Below are positions 39,516 to 48,106 of a DNA stretch of 64,000 nt, piece by piece. The notes below the pieces were generated by a model. It had not been told where the DNA came from. It saw nothing but the letters and a program-made list of their open reading frames with translations, and searched no databases. Position 1 is the first letter of the stretch, and the number at the start of each line of letters is the position of its first letter. The stretch lies in contig NZ_BDBI01000040.1 in the NCBI RefSeq assembly GCF_001612905.1, forward strand, positions 1 to 64,000, read 5' to 3'. This DNA is from Nocardia ignorata NBRC 108230. GTDB taxonomy: Bacteria; Actinomycetota; Actinomycetes; Mycobacteriales; Mycobacteriaceae. A program made the translations under genes and the position numbers.

Positions 39516-40109
39516 CTAACTCCACCGGCCGAACCACGGTTGCACTGTCGCCGCGATCACGTCGAATCCGGTGCGGAAGGAGTGAGGTTGTTTGGGAATG
39601 ACGCGCACCTCGGCGGCATCGGCCGGGTCGGGGATCCCGAACGGGTCGCTGCCACCGTTGATGACGACCACCTGCGCGTCGCCCACCGACACCAGCTCGT
39701 CGCGCCGGGACTTCTCGGGCTTTCCGGGCGGGTGCAACGGGAAAGACAGGGCGATCACCCCGCGCGCACCCAGTTCGACGGCGGTCCGGCACGCCACCCG
39801 CGCACCATTGCTCCGGCCGCCCTGCACAAGCGACACACCGGGGAATCGATCGCGCAACGCCGTGACGATCTCGACCCATGCCTGGTCCTGGGCCACCGCG
39901 TTGCCCGGCGCCCGCCGCCCGGCAACCCGGTACGGCTGCACCACACGGGCTACCGCGGCACCGGCGGCGAGGGCCGAATCGCGCACAGTGAGAATGTCTT
40001 TCGCATCGACGCCGCCGCCCGCCCCATGGGTCATCACCAGCAGGAATGCCGGGTCGGCCACCTCGTCGAGCTCGATCTCGGCCGGTCCGGCTGACGTCTC
40101 GATGCGCAC
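39516..40109 (-). CDS. KANL3/Tex30-like alpha/beta hydrolase
   Basis: 197 residues. The oxyanion strand is FLLVMTHGAGGGVDAKD, the nucleophile elbow GGRSNGARVACR (Ser in GxSxG-like GRSNG), and the late histidine region KQPHSFRTGFDVI. The dienelactone-hydrolase-like KANL3/Tex30 group; substrates unknown. On the minus strand with the flavodoxin gene, so possibly co-transcribed. The ATG at 40109 is close to the fadE5 operator region on the other side. Confidence 0.8.
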   Translation of the reverse strand: MRIETSAGPAEIELDEVADPAFLLVMTHGAGGGVDAKDILTVRDSALAAGAAVARVVQPYRVAGRRAPGNAVAQDQAWVEIVTALRDRFPGVSLVQGGRSNGARVACRTAVELGARGVIALSFPLHPPGKPEKSRRDELVSVGDAQVVVINGGSDPFGIPDPADAAEVRVIPKQPHSFRTGFDVIAATVQPWFGRWS

Positions 40110-40205
40110 ACCTCACGGTAGCCCCGCGGTCGCCGCGAGCAACGTCTCGGCACGCGCGCGTGTTTTTCACGTCACATTGCGTGCGAACCCCTTTGCCGAG
40201 AGCCT

Positions 40206-40244
40206 TACCCATCGGTAATATGGTCGATAAGTTACCCGCGAGTA
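40206..40244 (+). promoter_or_regulatory. Paired fatty-acid regulon operators before fadE5
   Basis: TACCCATCGGTA (40206-40217) and TACCCGCGAGTA (40233-40244) start 27 bp apart and lie 99 bp before the fadE5 ATG. The first matches the etfD site TACCCACCGGTA in 11 of 12 positions, and the second matches TACCCGCCAGTA in 11 of 12. Confidence 0.7.
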
Positions 40245-40342
40245 GCATGCGGAAAACCGGTCAGCTACCCGGTGGACGACCTGACGGGCGGGAACGGCAC
40301 ACAACCGACCGCACCAGAACTCAACGGAGAGTGAGTACTCAC

Positions 40343-42178
40343 ATGGGCCACTACAAGGCAAACGTTCGCGACCTCGAGTTCAACCTCTTCGAGGTTCTCG
40401 GCGTCGGCAAGGTGCTCGACGCGGGCGCCTTCGGCGACCTGGACACCGACACCGTCAAGGAAATGCTCTCCGAGGTCCGCCGCCTGGCCGAGGGCCCGCT
40501 GGCCGACTCGTTCGCCGACGCCGACCGCAACCCGCCGGTCTTCGACCCGAACACCCACACCGTCACCATCCCCGAGTCCTTCAAGAAGTCCTACAAGGCG
40601 CTCGAGGACGGCGAGTGGGTCAAGGTTCCGCTGCGCGAGGAGCTCGGTGGCCTCGGTGCTCCGTCCGTCATCGGCTGGGCGCTGGCCGAGATGGTGCTCG
40701 GCGCCAACCCGCCGATCCAGATGTACGCCGCAGGCGCGGGCTTCGCTCAGGTGTTCTACAACAACGGCACCGATGAGCAGAAGGAATGGGCGAAGAAGAT
40801 CGCCGACCGCAACTGGGGCGCCACCATGGTGCTGACCGAGCCCGACGCGGGCTCCGACGTCGGCGCCGGCCGCACCAAGGCGATCAAGCAGGAGGACGGC
40901 TCCTGGCACATCGAGGGCGTGAAGCGCTTCATCACCTCGGCCGACTCCGACGACATGTTCGAGAACATCATGCACCTGGTGCTGGCCCGCCCCGAGGGCG
41001 CCGGACCGGGCACCAAGGGCCTGTCGCTGTTCTACGTCCCGAAGACCCACTTCGACTTCGAGACCGAGACCTTCGGCGACCGCAACGGCGTGTTCGTCAC
41101 CAACGTCGAGCACAAGATGGGCATCAAGGCCTCGGCCACCTGTGAACTCACCTTCGGTGGCCACGGCGTGCCCGCCAAGGGCTGGCTGGTCGGCGAGGTG
41201 CACAACGGCATCGCCCAGATGTTCGACGTCATCGAGAACGCGCGAATGATGGTGGGCACCAAGGCCATCGCGACCCTGTCGACCGGTTACCTGAACGCGC
41301 TCGAGTACGCCAAGACCCGCGTGCAGGGTGCCGACCTCACCCAGATGACCGACAAGACCGCGCCGCGTGTGACCATCACCCACCACCCGGACGTGCGTCG
41401 CGCGCTGGCCATGCAGAAGGCCTACGCCGAGGGCCTGCGTGCCATCTACCTCTACACCGCCGCCCACCAGAACCCGGAGATCGCCGAAGCCGTCTCGGGT
41501 GCCGACAAGGACGTCGCGTTCCGCGTGAACGACCTGCTGCTCCCGATCGTCAAGGGTGTCGGTTCCGAGCGCGCCTACCAGTACCTGACCGATTCGCTGC
41601 AGACCTTCGGAGGCTCCGGCTTCCTGCAGGACTACCCGATCGAGCAGTACATCCGCGACGCGAAGATCGACTCGCTGTACGAGGGCACCACCGCCATCCA
41701 GGCGCAGGACTTCTTCTTCCGCAAGATCGCCCGCGACCGCGGTGTGGCCCTGGCCCACGTGGCGGGCCAGATCCAGAAGTTCCTGGACGCCGACAACGCC
41801 AACGAGCGCCTCAAGGGTGAGCGCAAGCTGCTCGCCACCGCGCTCGAGGACGTGCAGGCCATGGCCGCCACCCTGACCGGTCACCTGATGGGTGCCCAGG
41901 AGCAGCCGTCCGAGCTGTACAAGGTCGGCCTTGGTTCGGTCCGCTTCCTGATGGCCGTCGGCGACCTGTTCATCGGCTGGATGCTGCTGAACCAGGCCGA
42001 GATCGCCCTGGCCGCCCTCGACAACGGCGCCACCGGCTCCGACGTGCCGTTCTACACCGGCAAGGTCGCCTCGGCCCAGTTCTTCGCCCGCAACGTCCTG
42101 CCGGAGCTGACCGCCACCCGTCAGATCCTCACCACGCTGGACAACGACATCATGGAGCTGGACGAAGCCGCCTTCTGA
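40343..42178 (+). CDS. fadE5: Acyl-CoA dehydrogenase FadE5-like
   Basis: 611 residues, the long FadE5 type. It has an N-terminal extension (MGHYKANVRDLEFNLFEVLGVGKVL), the substrate/FAD signatures GATMVLTEPDAGSDVGAGRTKA and the C-terminal segment LQTFGGSGFLQDYPIEQYIRDAKIDSLYEGTTAIQAQDFFFRKI with the catalytic Glu in YEGTTAIQ. In M. tuberculosis FadE5 (Rv0244c) is a broad-range acyl-CoA dehydrogenase adjacent to FadA2; here it is 15 kb from fadA2. Its electrons go through ETF to EtfD, encoded at 19609, and the two share operators. A strong hairpin follows (42204-42240). Confidence 0.93.
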   Translation: MGHYKANVRDLEFNLFEVLGVGKVLDAGAFGDLDTDTVKEMLSEVRRLAEGPLADSFADADRNPPVFDPNTHTVTIPESFKKSYKALEDGEWVKVPLREELGGLGAPSVIGWALAEMVLGANPPIQMYAAGAGFAQVFYNNGTDEQKEWAKKIADRNWGATMVLTEPDAGSDVGAGRTKAIKQEDGSWHIEGVKRFITSADSDDMFENIMHLVLARPEGAGPGTKGLSLFYVPKTHFDFETETFGDRNGVFVTNVEHKMGIKASATCELTFGGHGVPAKGWLVGEVHNGIAQMFDVIENARMMVGTKAIATLSTGYLNALEYAKTRVQGADLTQMTDKTAPRVTITHHPDVRRALAMQKAYAEGLRAIYLYTAAHQNPEIAEAVSGADKDVAFRVNDLLLPIVKGVGSERAYQYLTDSLQTFGGSGFLQDYPIEQYIRDAKIDSLYEGTTAIQAQDFFFRKIARDRGVALAHVAGQIQKFLDADNANERLKGERKLLATALEDVQAMAATLTGHLMGAQEQPSELYKVGLGSVRFLMAVGDLFIGWMLLNQAEIALAALDNGATGSDVPFYTGKVASAQFFARNVLPELTATRQILTTLDNDIMELDEAAF

Positions 42179-42203
42179 GCCGTGCTCGGATAATCACTGC
42201 CAT

Positions 42204-42240
42204 ACGAGGCCCCGGAAGTCCCCCGACTCCGGGGCCTCGT
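42204..42240 (+). terminator. Terminator-like hairpin after fadE5
   Basis: A perfect 13-bp stem, ACGAGGCCCCGGA and its complement, with an 11-nt loop starts 26 bp after the fadE5 stop. There is no T-run, the intrinsic form common in actinobacteria. Confidence 0.75.
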
Positions 42241-42309
42241 GGCGTACGGCTTGTAGACTGGGTCGGCGGAAATCAGTCCGACCCGAGAACGTCCGGGAGG
42301 AGCGGTGTC

Positions 42310-42876
42310 ATGACCATCGAAGCCGTCACCCCGGCGTGGATGCATCGACAGATCGCCGCAGCGGAATACGACTCCTGGACCGAGGAGCAGTGTGCAGGTG
42401 TCGAGATCGTCGACGGGATGGTGGTCGTGGGCCCGAGCGCGACCAAGCGGCACAACCGGCTCGCCCGCGTTCTCGCGAACGCGCTGGACGCCGCCGCGGG
42501 CCCCGACTGGAACGCCGACACCGACTTCGACGTCCGCCTCCAGGATGTCCCCCTCACCAATCGGCGCCCCGACGTCGTCGTCTATCGCGCCGAAACCCTC
42601 GACATCTCCCCGACCCGCCCTGAACACGTGCTGTTGGTGGCGGAGATCGTCTCGCCCGGCTCGGAGACAACCGATCGGATCGTCAAGGTCGATCAGTACG
42701 CCAAAGCGGGAATCGCCTTCTACTGGCGCGTCGAACAGGCCCCGACAGGGCTCCCCCTCACCTATACCTACGTTCTCGACCCCGCCACTCGGTCCTACCG
42801 CGACGGCGACGTCCACACCGGAATCATCCGCGCCGCAGCGCCTTTCCCGGTCGAGGTCGACCTCGGTCGGCTTTGA
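42310..42876 (+). CDS. Uma2-family (DUF820) restriction-endonuclease-fold protein
   Basis: 188 residues. The PD-(D/E)XK-like core reads LTNRRPDVVVYRAETL, then LLVAEIVSPGSETTDRIVKVDQYAKAGIAFYW with the D...ExVSxxS...K pattern typical of Uma2. Members occur in many copies in actinobacteria and cyanobacteria, often without a clear role; nuclease activity is assumed from the fold. Single gene between fadE5 and a convergent LysR gene. Confidence 0.85.
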   Translation: MTIEAVTPAWMHRQIAAAEYDSWTEEQCAGVEIVDGMVVVGPSATKRHNRLARVLANALDAAAGPDWNADTDFDVRLQDVPLTNRRPDVVVYRAETLDISPTRPEHVLLVAEIVSPGSETTDRIVKVDQYAKAGIAFYWRVEQAPTGLPLTYTYVLDPATRSYRDGDVHTGIIRAAAPFPVEVDLGRL

Positions 42877-42892
42877 GCCGAAACTACCCACC

Positions 42893-43792
42893 CTAGCTGA
42901 AGTAGTGTTCCGCACCTTGCTGGGTGACTGTCTCGAGCAGCATCTGTACGAACGCGCGTAGTCGCGCCGATTCCGCACCCGGCATCCATACCGGGCGCCA
43001 CACGTGGCCGCGGCCGTCGCTGAACGGCACATACACCGTCCCGCGACGGGGATAGTGCCGCTCGGCATGGGCTCCGGCCGGGTGGACCCCGGTGCCGAAG
43101 GCGATGGCGGTCAGTACGTCCTCGAAGGTCTGTGCCCCGTTCTGGCCCGCCGGACTGAAATGCCAAGTCTCGTCGAGGTACCGATGCCAGTACGCGCCGG
43201 CCGGGCCGCCGATGGCGATCACCTCGATGCTCGGGGCGGTGCTGTCGATGGCACTGTTGCGGGCGAGTGGATGGTTACGTGGGACGACGAGACCCGTGGG
43301 TTCGGTGAGCAGCTCCGGCCCGGCGACCAGGTCGTTTTCGCCGACCGGGGAGTGGCTGATGACCAGGTCGAGTTCGTCGCGGCGCAGGGGGCCGAAGACA
43401 TCGCCCAGGTGGACCTCGCGGGCGTGTACCTCGCATTCGGGATGACGGTTGCGGAACTCCAGGACGGTGTCGACCAGCAGGCTTGCCGCCAACCCGCCGA
43501 GGTAGCCCACGCGCAGTGTCCCTTCTACGCTGCGTGCCGCCGCCTGCGCGCGTTCGATGGCCCGGTTCAGTTGCGCGCGGATCGGGAGCAGGTCGTCGCG
43601 CAGCATCCGGCCGACCGGCGTGAGCCGCACCTGGCGGCTGGTGCGTTCGAAAAGCTGTGCGCCGAAGTGCCGTTCGAGCTTCTTGATGGTTTGGCTGACC
43701 CGCGCCTGCGTCAGATACAGCCGTTCGGCGGCCCGTCCGAAGTGCAGTTCCTCGCATAGAGCCAGGAAGATCTCGATCTCCTGCCGTTCCAT
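42893..43792 (-). CDS. LysR-family transcriptional regulator
   Basis: 299 residues. N-terminal winged helix: FLALCEELHFGRAAERLYLTQARVSQTIKKLERHFGAQLFERTSRQVRLTPVG (about 9-60). The C-terminal periplasmic-binding-like effector domain follows (GTLRVGYLGGLAASLLVDTV, LDLVISHSPVGENDL). The gene is divergent from an MFS exporter with a 153-bp gap, the common LysR arrangement, so it probably controls that exporter in response to a ligand. Effector unknown. Confidence 0.9.
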   Translation of the reverse strand: MERQEIEIFLALCEELHFGRAAERLYLTQARVSQTIKKLERHFGAQLFERTSRQVRLTPVGRMLRDDLLPIRAQLNRAIERAQAAARSVEGTLRVGYLGGLAASLLVDTVLEFRNRHPECEVHAREVHLGDVFGPLRRDELDLVISHSPVGENDLVAGPELLTEPTGLVVPRNHPLARNSAIDSTAPSIEVIAIGGPAGAYWHRYLDETWHFSPAGQNGAQTFEDVLTAIAFGTGVHPAGAHAERHYPRRGTVYVPFSDGRGHVWRPVWMPGAESARLRAFVQMLLETVTQQGAEHYFS

Positions 43793-43945
43793 AACTCCCG
43801 CTAATCGACCATGTCGGCGACGGCCGTTGATGCACGTGAACGCGACCGGCAGTCTGAAATCACTCCATTCGAAACCGTACGTCCGGGTACCGACACGAAT
43901 GGCCTTAACGGAACAATTTTCCCACTAAGGGAGTTGCACACTCAC

Positions 43946-45136
43946 ATGACCACGACACTGACCGCCCCGCCCCGCGCGGGGACCGACCGGCCGACCCTCG
44001 CCCTCGGCGCGCTTGCGCTTGGCGCCTTCGGAATCGGCCTCACCGAATTCGTCATCGTCGGACTGCTCGGCGTGATCGGCGACGACCTGTCCATCTCCGT
44101 CCCGACCGCGGGCCTGCTGGTGTCCGGCTATGCCGCGGGCGTCGCCGTCGGCGCCCCGCTGATGACCGCGCTGGGCTCGCGAGTCCCACGCAAAACCATG
44201 CTCGCGACACTCATGGGCCTCTTCATCGCGGGCAATCTCCTCTCGGCACTGGCACCCACCTATGGACTGCTGCTCACCGGTCGGATCGTCGCCGCGCTCA
44301 CCCACGGCGCGTTCTTCGGCATCGGTTCCGTGGTGGCCGCGAGCCTGGTGGCACCCGACCGCCGGGCGGCCGCCATCGCCACCATGTTCACCGGGCTCAC
44401 CCTCGCCAATGTCGCCGGTGTGCCGCTGGGCACGGCGCTCGGCCAGGCATTCGGCTGGCGGTCGACGTTCTGGGCTGTGACCGCCGTCGGAGTGGCCGCG
44501 CTGCTCGCCGTCCTCATGCTGGTCCCGCACCAGCCACGCGGCGAATCCATCTCGCTGACAGAGCAATTGGCTGTGTTCGCTCGCCCGCAGGTGTGGCTGG
44601 CGCTGTCGATCACCGCGCTCGGATTCGGTGCCGTCTTCGCGGCGTTCACCTTCTTCGAACCGATCCTGACCGAGGTGACCGGCCTGCCCGACGGTGCCGT
44701 CCCGTGGCTGCTCGTCGTTTTCGGCGTCGGCTTGTTCGCGGGCAATATCGTCGGCGGCCGGCTGGCCGACCGCGCCCTGCTGCCTACGCTGATCGGCGCG
44801 CTCGCCGCACTGACCGTGGTGCTGATGATCTTCGCGGTAGTCGCCGGGCACCCGATCGGCGCGGCCGTCAGCATCCTCGCGCTCGGCGCGACCGGTTTCG
44901 CCATCGTCCCCGCCGTCCAGATGCGCGTACTCGACACCGCGGGCGGCGAATCGGCGCTCGGCTCGGCCGCCAACATCTCCGCCTTCAATATCGGCATCGC
45001 CGTGGCCTCCTGGCTCGGCGCCACCGCCATCGACTCCGGGTTCGGCCTCACCGCGCCCGCCTGGATCGGCGCGGCTCTGGCCGCCGCCGCCCTGCTCACC
45101 ACCCTGTTCGCCCGCGCGCTCGAGCGCCGCGGCTAG
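43946..45136 (+). CDS. MFS exporter, DHA1 (AraJ/YdhP/PbuE-like)
   Basis: 396 residues from the ATG at 43946 (AAGGGAG about 12 bp upstream), 12 helices. Signature ALGAFGIGLTEFVIVGLLGVIGDDLSIS is typical of the AraJ/YdhP group; motif A-like ALGSRVPRKTM after helix 2; GVPLGTALGQAFGWRSTFW in helices 5-6. Relatives export arabinose, purine analogues and chloramphenicol-like drugs. Divergent from the LysR gene and followed, 26 bp on, by a secreted SGNH hydrolase in the same direction. The three may form one regulated unit. Confidence 0.9.
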   Translation: MTTTLTAPPRAGTDRPTLALGALALGAFGIGLTEFVIVGLLGVIGDDLSISVPTAGLLVSGYAAGVAVGAPLMTALGSRVPRKTMLATLMGLFIAGNLLSALAPTYGLLLTGRIVAALTHGAFFGIGSVVAASLVAPDRRAAAIATMFTGLTLANVAGVPLGTALGQAFGWRSTFWAVTAVGVAALLAVLMLVPHQPRGESISLTEQLAVFARPQVWLALSITALGFGAVFAAFTFFEPILTEVTGLPDGAVPWLLVVFGVGLFAGNIVGGRLADRALLPTLIGALAALTVVLMIFAVVAGHPIGAAVSILALGATGFAIVPAVQMRVLDTAGGESALGSAANISAFNIGIAVASWLGATAIDSGFGLTAPAWIGAALAAAALLTTLFARALERRG

Positions 45137-45162
45137 ACCGACTACCGAGAATCGACGAACCC

Positions 45163-46404
45163 ATGCACGTCTGGAAGAAGATGATGACCGCCGCCATCGC
45201 GATCACCGCCACCCTCACCGCGGCCTGCACCAGCACCCAGGCCGCCCCCGCCGACACCGCGAGCACCGCCTGGTCGGTGCCGATGCAGCAGCCGAGCACC
45301 GGTTTCGAGCCGAACTGGTCGCTCGACGGTTTCGCCCAGCACACACTCCGGCAGGTCGTCCGGGTCACCACCGGCGGTGATTCCGCCCGGATCACCCTCT
45401 CCAACCGCTTCGGCCGCACCGATCTGCGCATCGCCTCGGCCACGATCGCCCGCACCGATTCCGGGGCTCGCGTCCATCAGGACACGCTGCGCCCCCTTCG
45501 CTTCGCCGGCAGCGAAACCACCACCGTCGCTCCGGGCGCCGAACTGACCAGCGAACCCGCCGAATTGCACCTGGCACCACTCGAATTCGCGACGGTCACC
45601 CTGTATCTCGCCGAACCCACCGGGCCGGCCACCTTCCACGCCCAGGGTTACGCGACGTCCTACCGCGCGCCCGGCAACCACGCCACCGACGCCGCCGCGA
45701 CCGCTTTCACCGAGACAACGCACTCCTGGTACTACCTGTCGAGCGTGCAGATGAGCGGCGGCGCCCCGGCAGGCGCGGTCATCGCGTTCGGCGACTCGAT
45801 CACCGACGGTTTCGGCTCCGACAACGACGGCAACAACCGCTACCCCGACGCCTTGGCCGACCGTCTCGCCGCCGCCGGCACCCCCCGCCCCGTCCTCAAC
45901 GCGGGCATCGGCGGCAACACCATCATCAGCGATTCGCCCTGGTACGGCGAGAGCGCCTTGCGCCGCTTCGATCGTGACGTCCTCGCCCACGACGGTGCCA
46001 GCACTGTCGTCATGCTCGGCGGACTGAACGATATCGGCTTCTCGGAGGTCGACCTGCCGACCTACAAGCCCAACCCGGTCGTCACTGTCGAACAGCTGAT
46101 CGCGGGCTACCGCGACATGATCGCCCGCGCCCACCGAGCCGGGCTGCGCGTCATCGGCGGAACACTCCTGCCGATGAAGGGCGCCGAGTACTACACCCCC
46201 ACGTCCGCCGCGAAACTGCGTGCGCTGAACGAATGGATCCGCACCAGCGGCGAATTCGATGCCGTCGCCGACTTCAACACCGCCGTCGCCGACCCGGCCG
46301 ACCCGGAACGCCTCGACCCCGCCTTCGACTCCGGCGACCACAAACACCCGAACGCCGCGGGCTACCGAGCGATGGCCGCCGCAATCGACCTGAACACCCT
46401 CTAG
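45163..46404 (+). CDS. SGNH/GDSL lipoprotein hydrolase
   Basis: 413 residues. N-terminus MHVWKKMMTAAIAITATLTAAC is a lipoprotein signal with lipobox LTAAC. A beta-rich N-terminal domain (about 40-190) precedes the SGNH domain: block I IAFGDSITDGFG (nucleophile Ser), block II Gly in NAGIGGN, block III MLGGLNDIGF (GxND), block V GDHKHPNAAGY (DxxH). The four catalytic blocks are intact, so it should act as an esterase, lipase or polysaccharide deacetylase at the cell surface. Same strand as the MFS exporter (26-bp gap), with its own terminator at 46420. Confidence 0.9.
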   Translation: MHVWKKMMTAAIAITATLTAACTSTQAAPADTASTAWSVPMQQPSTGFEPNWSLDGFAQHTLRQVVRVTTGGDSARITLSNRFGRTDLRIASATIARTDSGARVHQDTLRPLRFAGSETTTVAPGAELTSEPAELHLAPLEFATVTLYLAEPTGPATFHAQGYATSYRAPGNHATDAAATAFTETTHSWYYLSSVQMSGGAPAGAVIAFGDSITDGFGSDNDGNNRYPDALADRLAAAGTPRPVLNAGIGGNTIISDSPWYGESALRRFDRDVLAHDGASTVVMLGGLNDIGFSEVDLPTYKPNPVVTVEQLIAGYRDMIARAHRAGLRVIGGTLLPMKGAEYYTPTSAAKLRALNEWIRTSGEFDAVADFNTAVADPADPERLDPAFDSGDHKHPNAAGYRAMAAAIDLNTL

Positions 46405-46419
46405 GTTCGTCTCTCCCGC

Positions 46420-46449
46420 ACGGCCCGGAGCTTTCGAGCTCCGGGCCGT
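46420..46449 (+). terminator. Rho-independent terminator after the SGNH hydrolase gene
   Basis: A 13-bp stem ACGGCCCGGAGCT and its complement with a TTCG tetraloop, followed by TTTCGTT. Confidence 0.9.
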
Positions 46450-46522
46450 TTCGTTGTTTCCGGGTGATCTTTGCGGCGTACTCTTGGTTTTACCGTCGTC
46501 GGGGTGAGGCTCGGGGGTTGGG

Positions 46523-47236
46523 ATGGCTGAAAGTTCTGCGCTCAGTGTGTATTTGCGCGAGCGGCGGTTGGCGGCGGGGTTGGCGCGGGCGGAGCTCGCG
46601 GCGCGGGCGCAGATGGCGCCGCTGCTGGTCACGCAGATCGAGACCGGGGCGCTGGTACCCAATACCGCGATGCTGCAACGGCTTTTCGACAGTCTCGATG
46701 TGCCGCCTTGGTACCGAAAGCACATTCTCGTGCTGGGTCTGCCGTCGGTCGATACCGGCACCGCGCCGACGGCACCTTCGACCGAGGATCTCGCCGATCT
46801 CGGCAGTCTCACCCATCCGGCCTGCTACCAGCGCTTCCCCACCATGGACCTGCTCGCCGCGAACGCCGAGTACCAGCGCATCTTCCCCGGCACCGGCGCC
46901 GGGGTGAACCTGCTCGAATGGATGTTCCTGAACCCGGCCGCCAAGAAGGCCCTACTCGACTGGACCACCGAAGCGCAGGTGCTCGTGCACGCCTTCCGCA
47001 TGCTGTCGCCGCTGGCTCCCGCCCAGCGCGTCACCGCGATCACGACCGCCTGTGCCGTCTCACCTGATTGGGATGCGGTGTGGGCCAGCGAGATCCGGCC
47101 GCAAGATGTCGCCCGGCGGCATGTGCGGGTGCGCGACCGCACCACCGGTGTCGAACGCCGCTACCTGCTGCGCATCTACGACCCGGCCTTCCCCACCCGC
47201 CCGTGGTGGCTGTACCGGATGATCCCGTCGCGGTAA
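46523..47236 (+). CDS. XRE regulator with MmyB-like ligand-binding domain
   Basis: 237 residues. N-terminal helix-turn-helix (LSVYLRERRLAAGLARAELAARAQMAPLLVTQIETGALVP, about 7-47) then the MmyB-like PAS domain (FPTMDLLAANAEYQRIFPGTGAGVNLLEWMFLNPAAKKALLDW). This is the standard actinobacterial form, related to methylenomycin regulator MmyB; the PAS domain is proposed to bind a small hydrophobic ligand. Target unknown. The following terminator at 47247 ends the transcript. Confidence 0.85.
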   Translation: MAESSALSVYLRERRLAAGLARAELAARAQMAPLLVTQIETGALVPNTAMLQRLFDSLDVPPWYRKHILVLGLPSVDTGTAPTAPSTEDLADLGSLTHPACYQRFPTMDLLAANAEYQRIFPGTGAGVNLLEWMFLNPAAKKALLDWTTEAQVLVHAFRMLSPLAPAQRVTAITTACAVSPDWDAVWASEIRPQDVARRHVRVRDRTTGVERRYLLRIYDPAFPTRPWWLYRMIPSR

Positions 47237-47246
47237 ATACACAAAA

Positions 47247-47275
47247 CGGCGCCCGCCGAAATCCGACGGGCGCCG
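47247..47275 (+). terminator. Terminator-like hairpin after the XRE-MmyB gene
   Basis: A 9-bp GC stem CGGCGCCCG / CGGGCGCCG with an 11-nt loop, 10 bp past the stop codon. It also faces the tiny minus-strand ORF at 47295-47360. Confidence 0.7.
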
Positions 47276-47294
47276 CGTTGCACTGCCTCGATGC

Positions 47295-47360
47295 TCAGCC
47301 GGCCGACCCGGAGGCGAAGGCGGCGAGCAAGGGCAGGATCTGGACCAGGGTGTCGAACAT
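47295..47360 (-). CDS. Possible 21-residue hydrophobic peptide
   Basis: The ATG at 47360 follows AGAAGGAGAAGC (AAGGAG, 4-5 nt before the ATG), a strong ribosome-binding site. The peptide starts MFDTLVQILPLLAAF and ends SGSAG, one hydrophobic segment long enough to lie in or on the membrane. It is on the strand of the secreted repeat protein 135 bp upstream and may be co-transcribed. The LLAAF-SGSAG ending recalls the LALLSSGS repeats of that protein. Not recognised; short, so unproven. Confidence 0.45.
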   Translation of the reverse strand: MFDTLVQILPLLAAFASGSAG

Positions 47361-47495
47361 GCTTCTCCTTCTAGACGAATAGTCACTTCTTATCAGCGCC
47401 GAATTACGCAGCACATAATTCGGATGAACGTGAGAAGAACTCATCTGCACCGACGGCCGGTCCCGTCGGTGCGTTCGCACCCGGTCCAGGGGCTG

Positions 47496-47834
47496 TTACT
47501 CGGCAGGCGTCTCGGCGGTGCCGCTGCTCAGCAGCGCGAGCAGCGCGGCCAGATCCAGACCTTCGGCAGAACCGGTGGCGGGCTCCTCCGCCACGGTCTC
47601 GGCCTCGCCCGAGCCGCTGCTCAGCAGGGCGAGCAGGGCCGCCAGGTCAAGGCCCTCGAGCGAGCCCGCCGGCTCCTCCGCGACCGGCTCGGTCTCCGCG
47701 GTGCCCGAGGTGAGCCCGCTCAGCAGTTCCGACGACCCGGTGGCCGGTTCCTCGGCGGCCGCGACCCCCATGCCCATCATCGACATGCCAGCCGCCGCGA
47801 CCATCGCCACACCGAATGCACGAATCTTTGCCAT
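47496..47834 (-). CDS. Secreted protein with AEEPATGS-LDLAALLALLSSG repeats
   Basis: 112 residues from the ATG at 47834; the longer frame to 47879 lacks a ribosome-binding site. Signal peptide MAKIRAFGVAMVAAAGMSMMGMGVAAA, cleaved before EEP. The mature part is three copies of an about 27-residue unit: AEEPATGSSELLSGLTSG, EEPAGSLEGLDLAALLALLSSG and AEEPATGSAEGLDLAALLALLSSG, with amphipathic Leu-rich helices. The protein at 54036-54467 has the same architecture, and both share a promoter-like element with identical spacing. No known family; envelope location inferred. Confidence 0.75.
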   Translation of the reverse strand: MAKIRAFGVAMVAAAGMSMMGMGVAAAEEPATGSSELLSGLTSGTAETEPVAEEPAGSLEGLDLAALLALLSSGSGEAETVAEEPATGSAEGLDLAALLALLSSGTAETPAE

Positions 47835-47885
47835 TGTGAACCCCTCATCTTTCAGATTTGCGGCGAATTTCCGCCGCACATGATG

Positions 47886-47916
47886 TCTAACACCGCGTCA
47901 GGCTCGCGCGGCAGAC
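47886..47916 (-). promoter_or_regulatory. Promoter-like element shared with the 54036 gene
   Basis: Read on the minus strand, GTCTGC (47911-47916) and GTTAGA (47886-47891) are separated by 19 nt, about 50-80 bp before the ATG. The same hexamers with the same 19-nt gap occur at 54551-54556 and 54526-54531, before the paralogous secreted protein. A possible alternative-sigma-factor promoter. Confidence 0.45.
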
Positions 47917-48106
47917 GTCTGAAAGGGGGGCAAGACGGCTGCCGAGTGTTTGCTCAGGCGCCCGAACCGCTGGTCAGCAGGCGTATCAGACCCGTCATCG
48001 CCCACAGCATTGTCGTAACCGGCCACGTCGGCCATTCTTCCGCGATACCGAACACCCGAAACCCCTTGTTACTCAGCAATTCACCGTAAAGTCGACAGCT
48101 TAGTGA

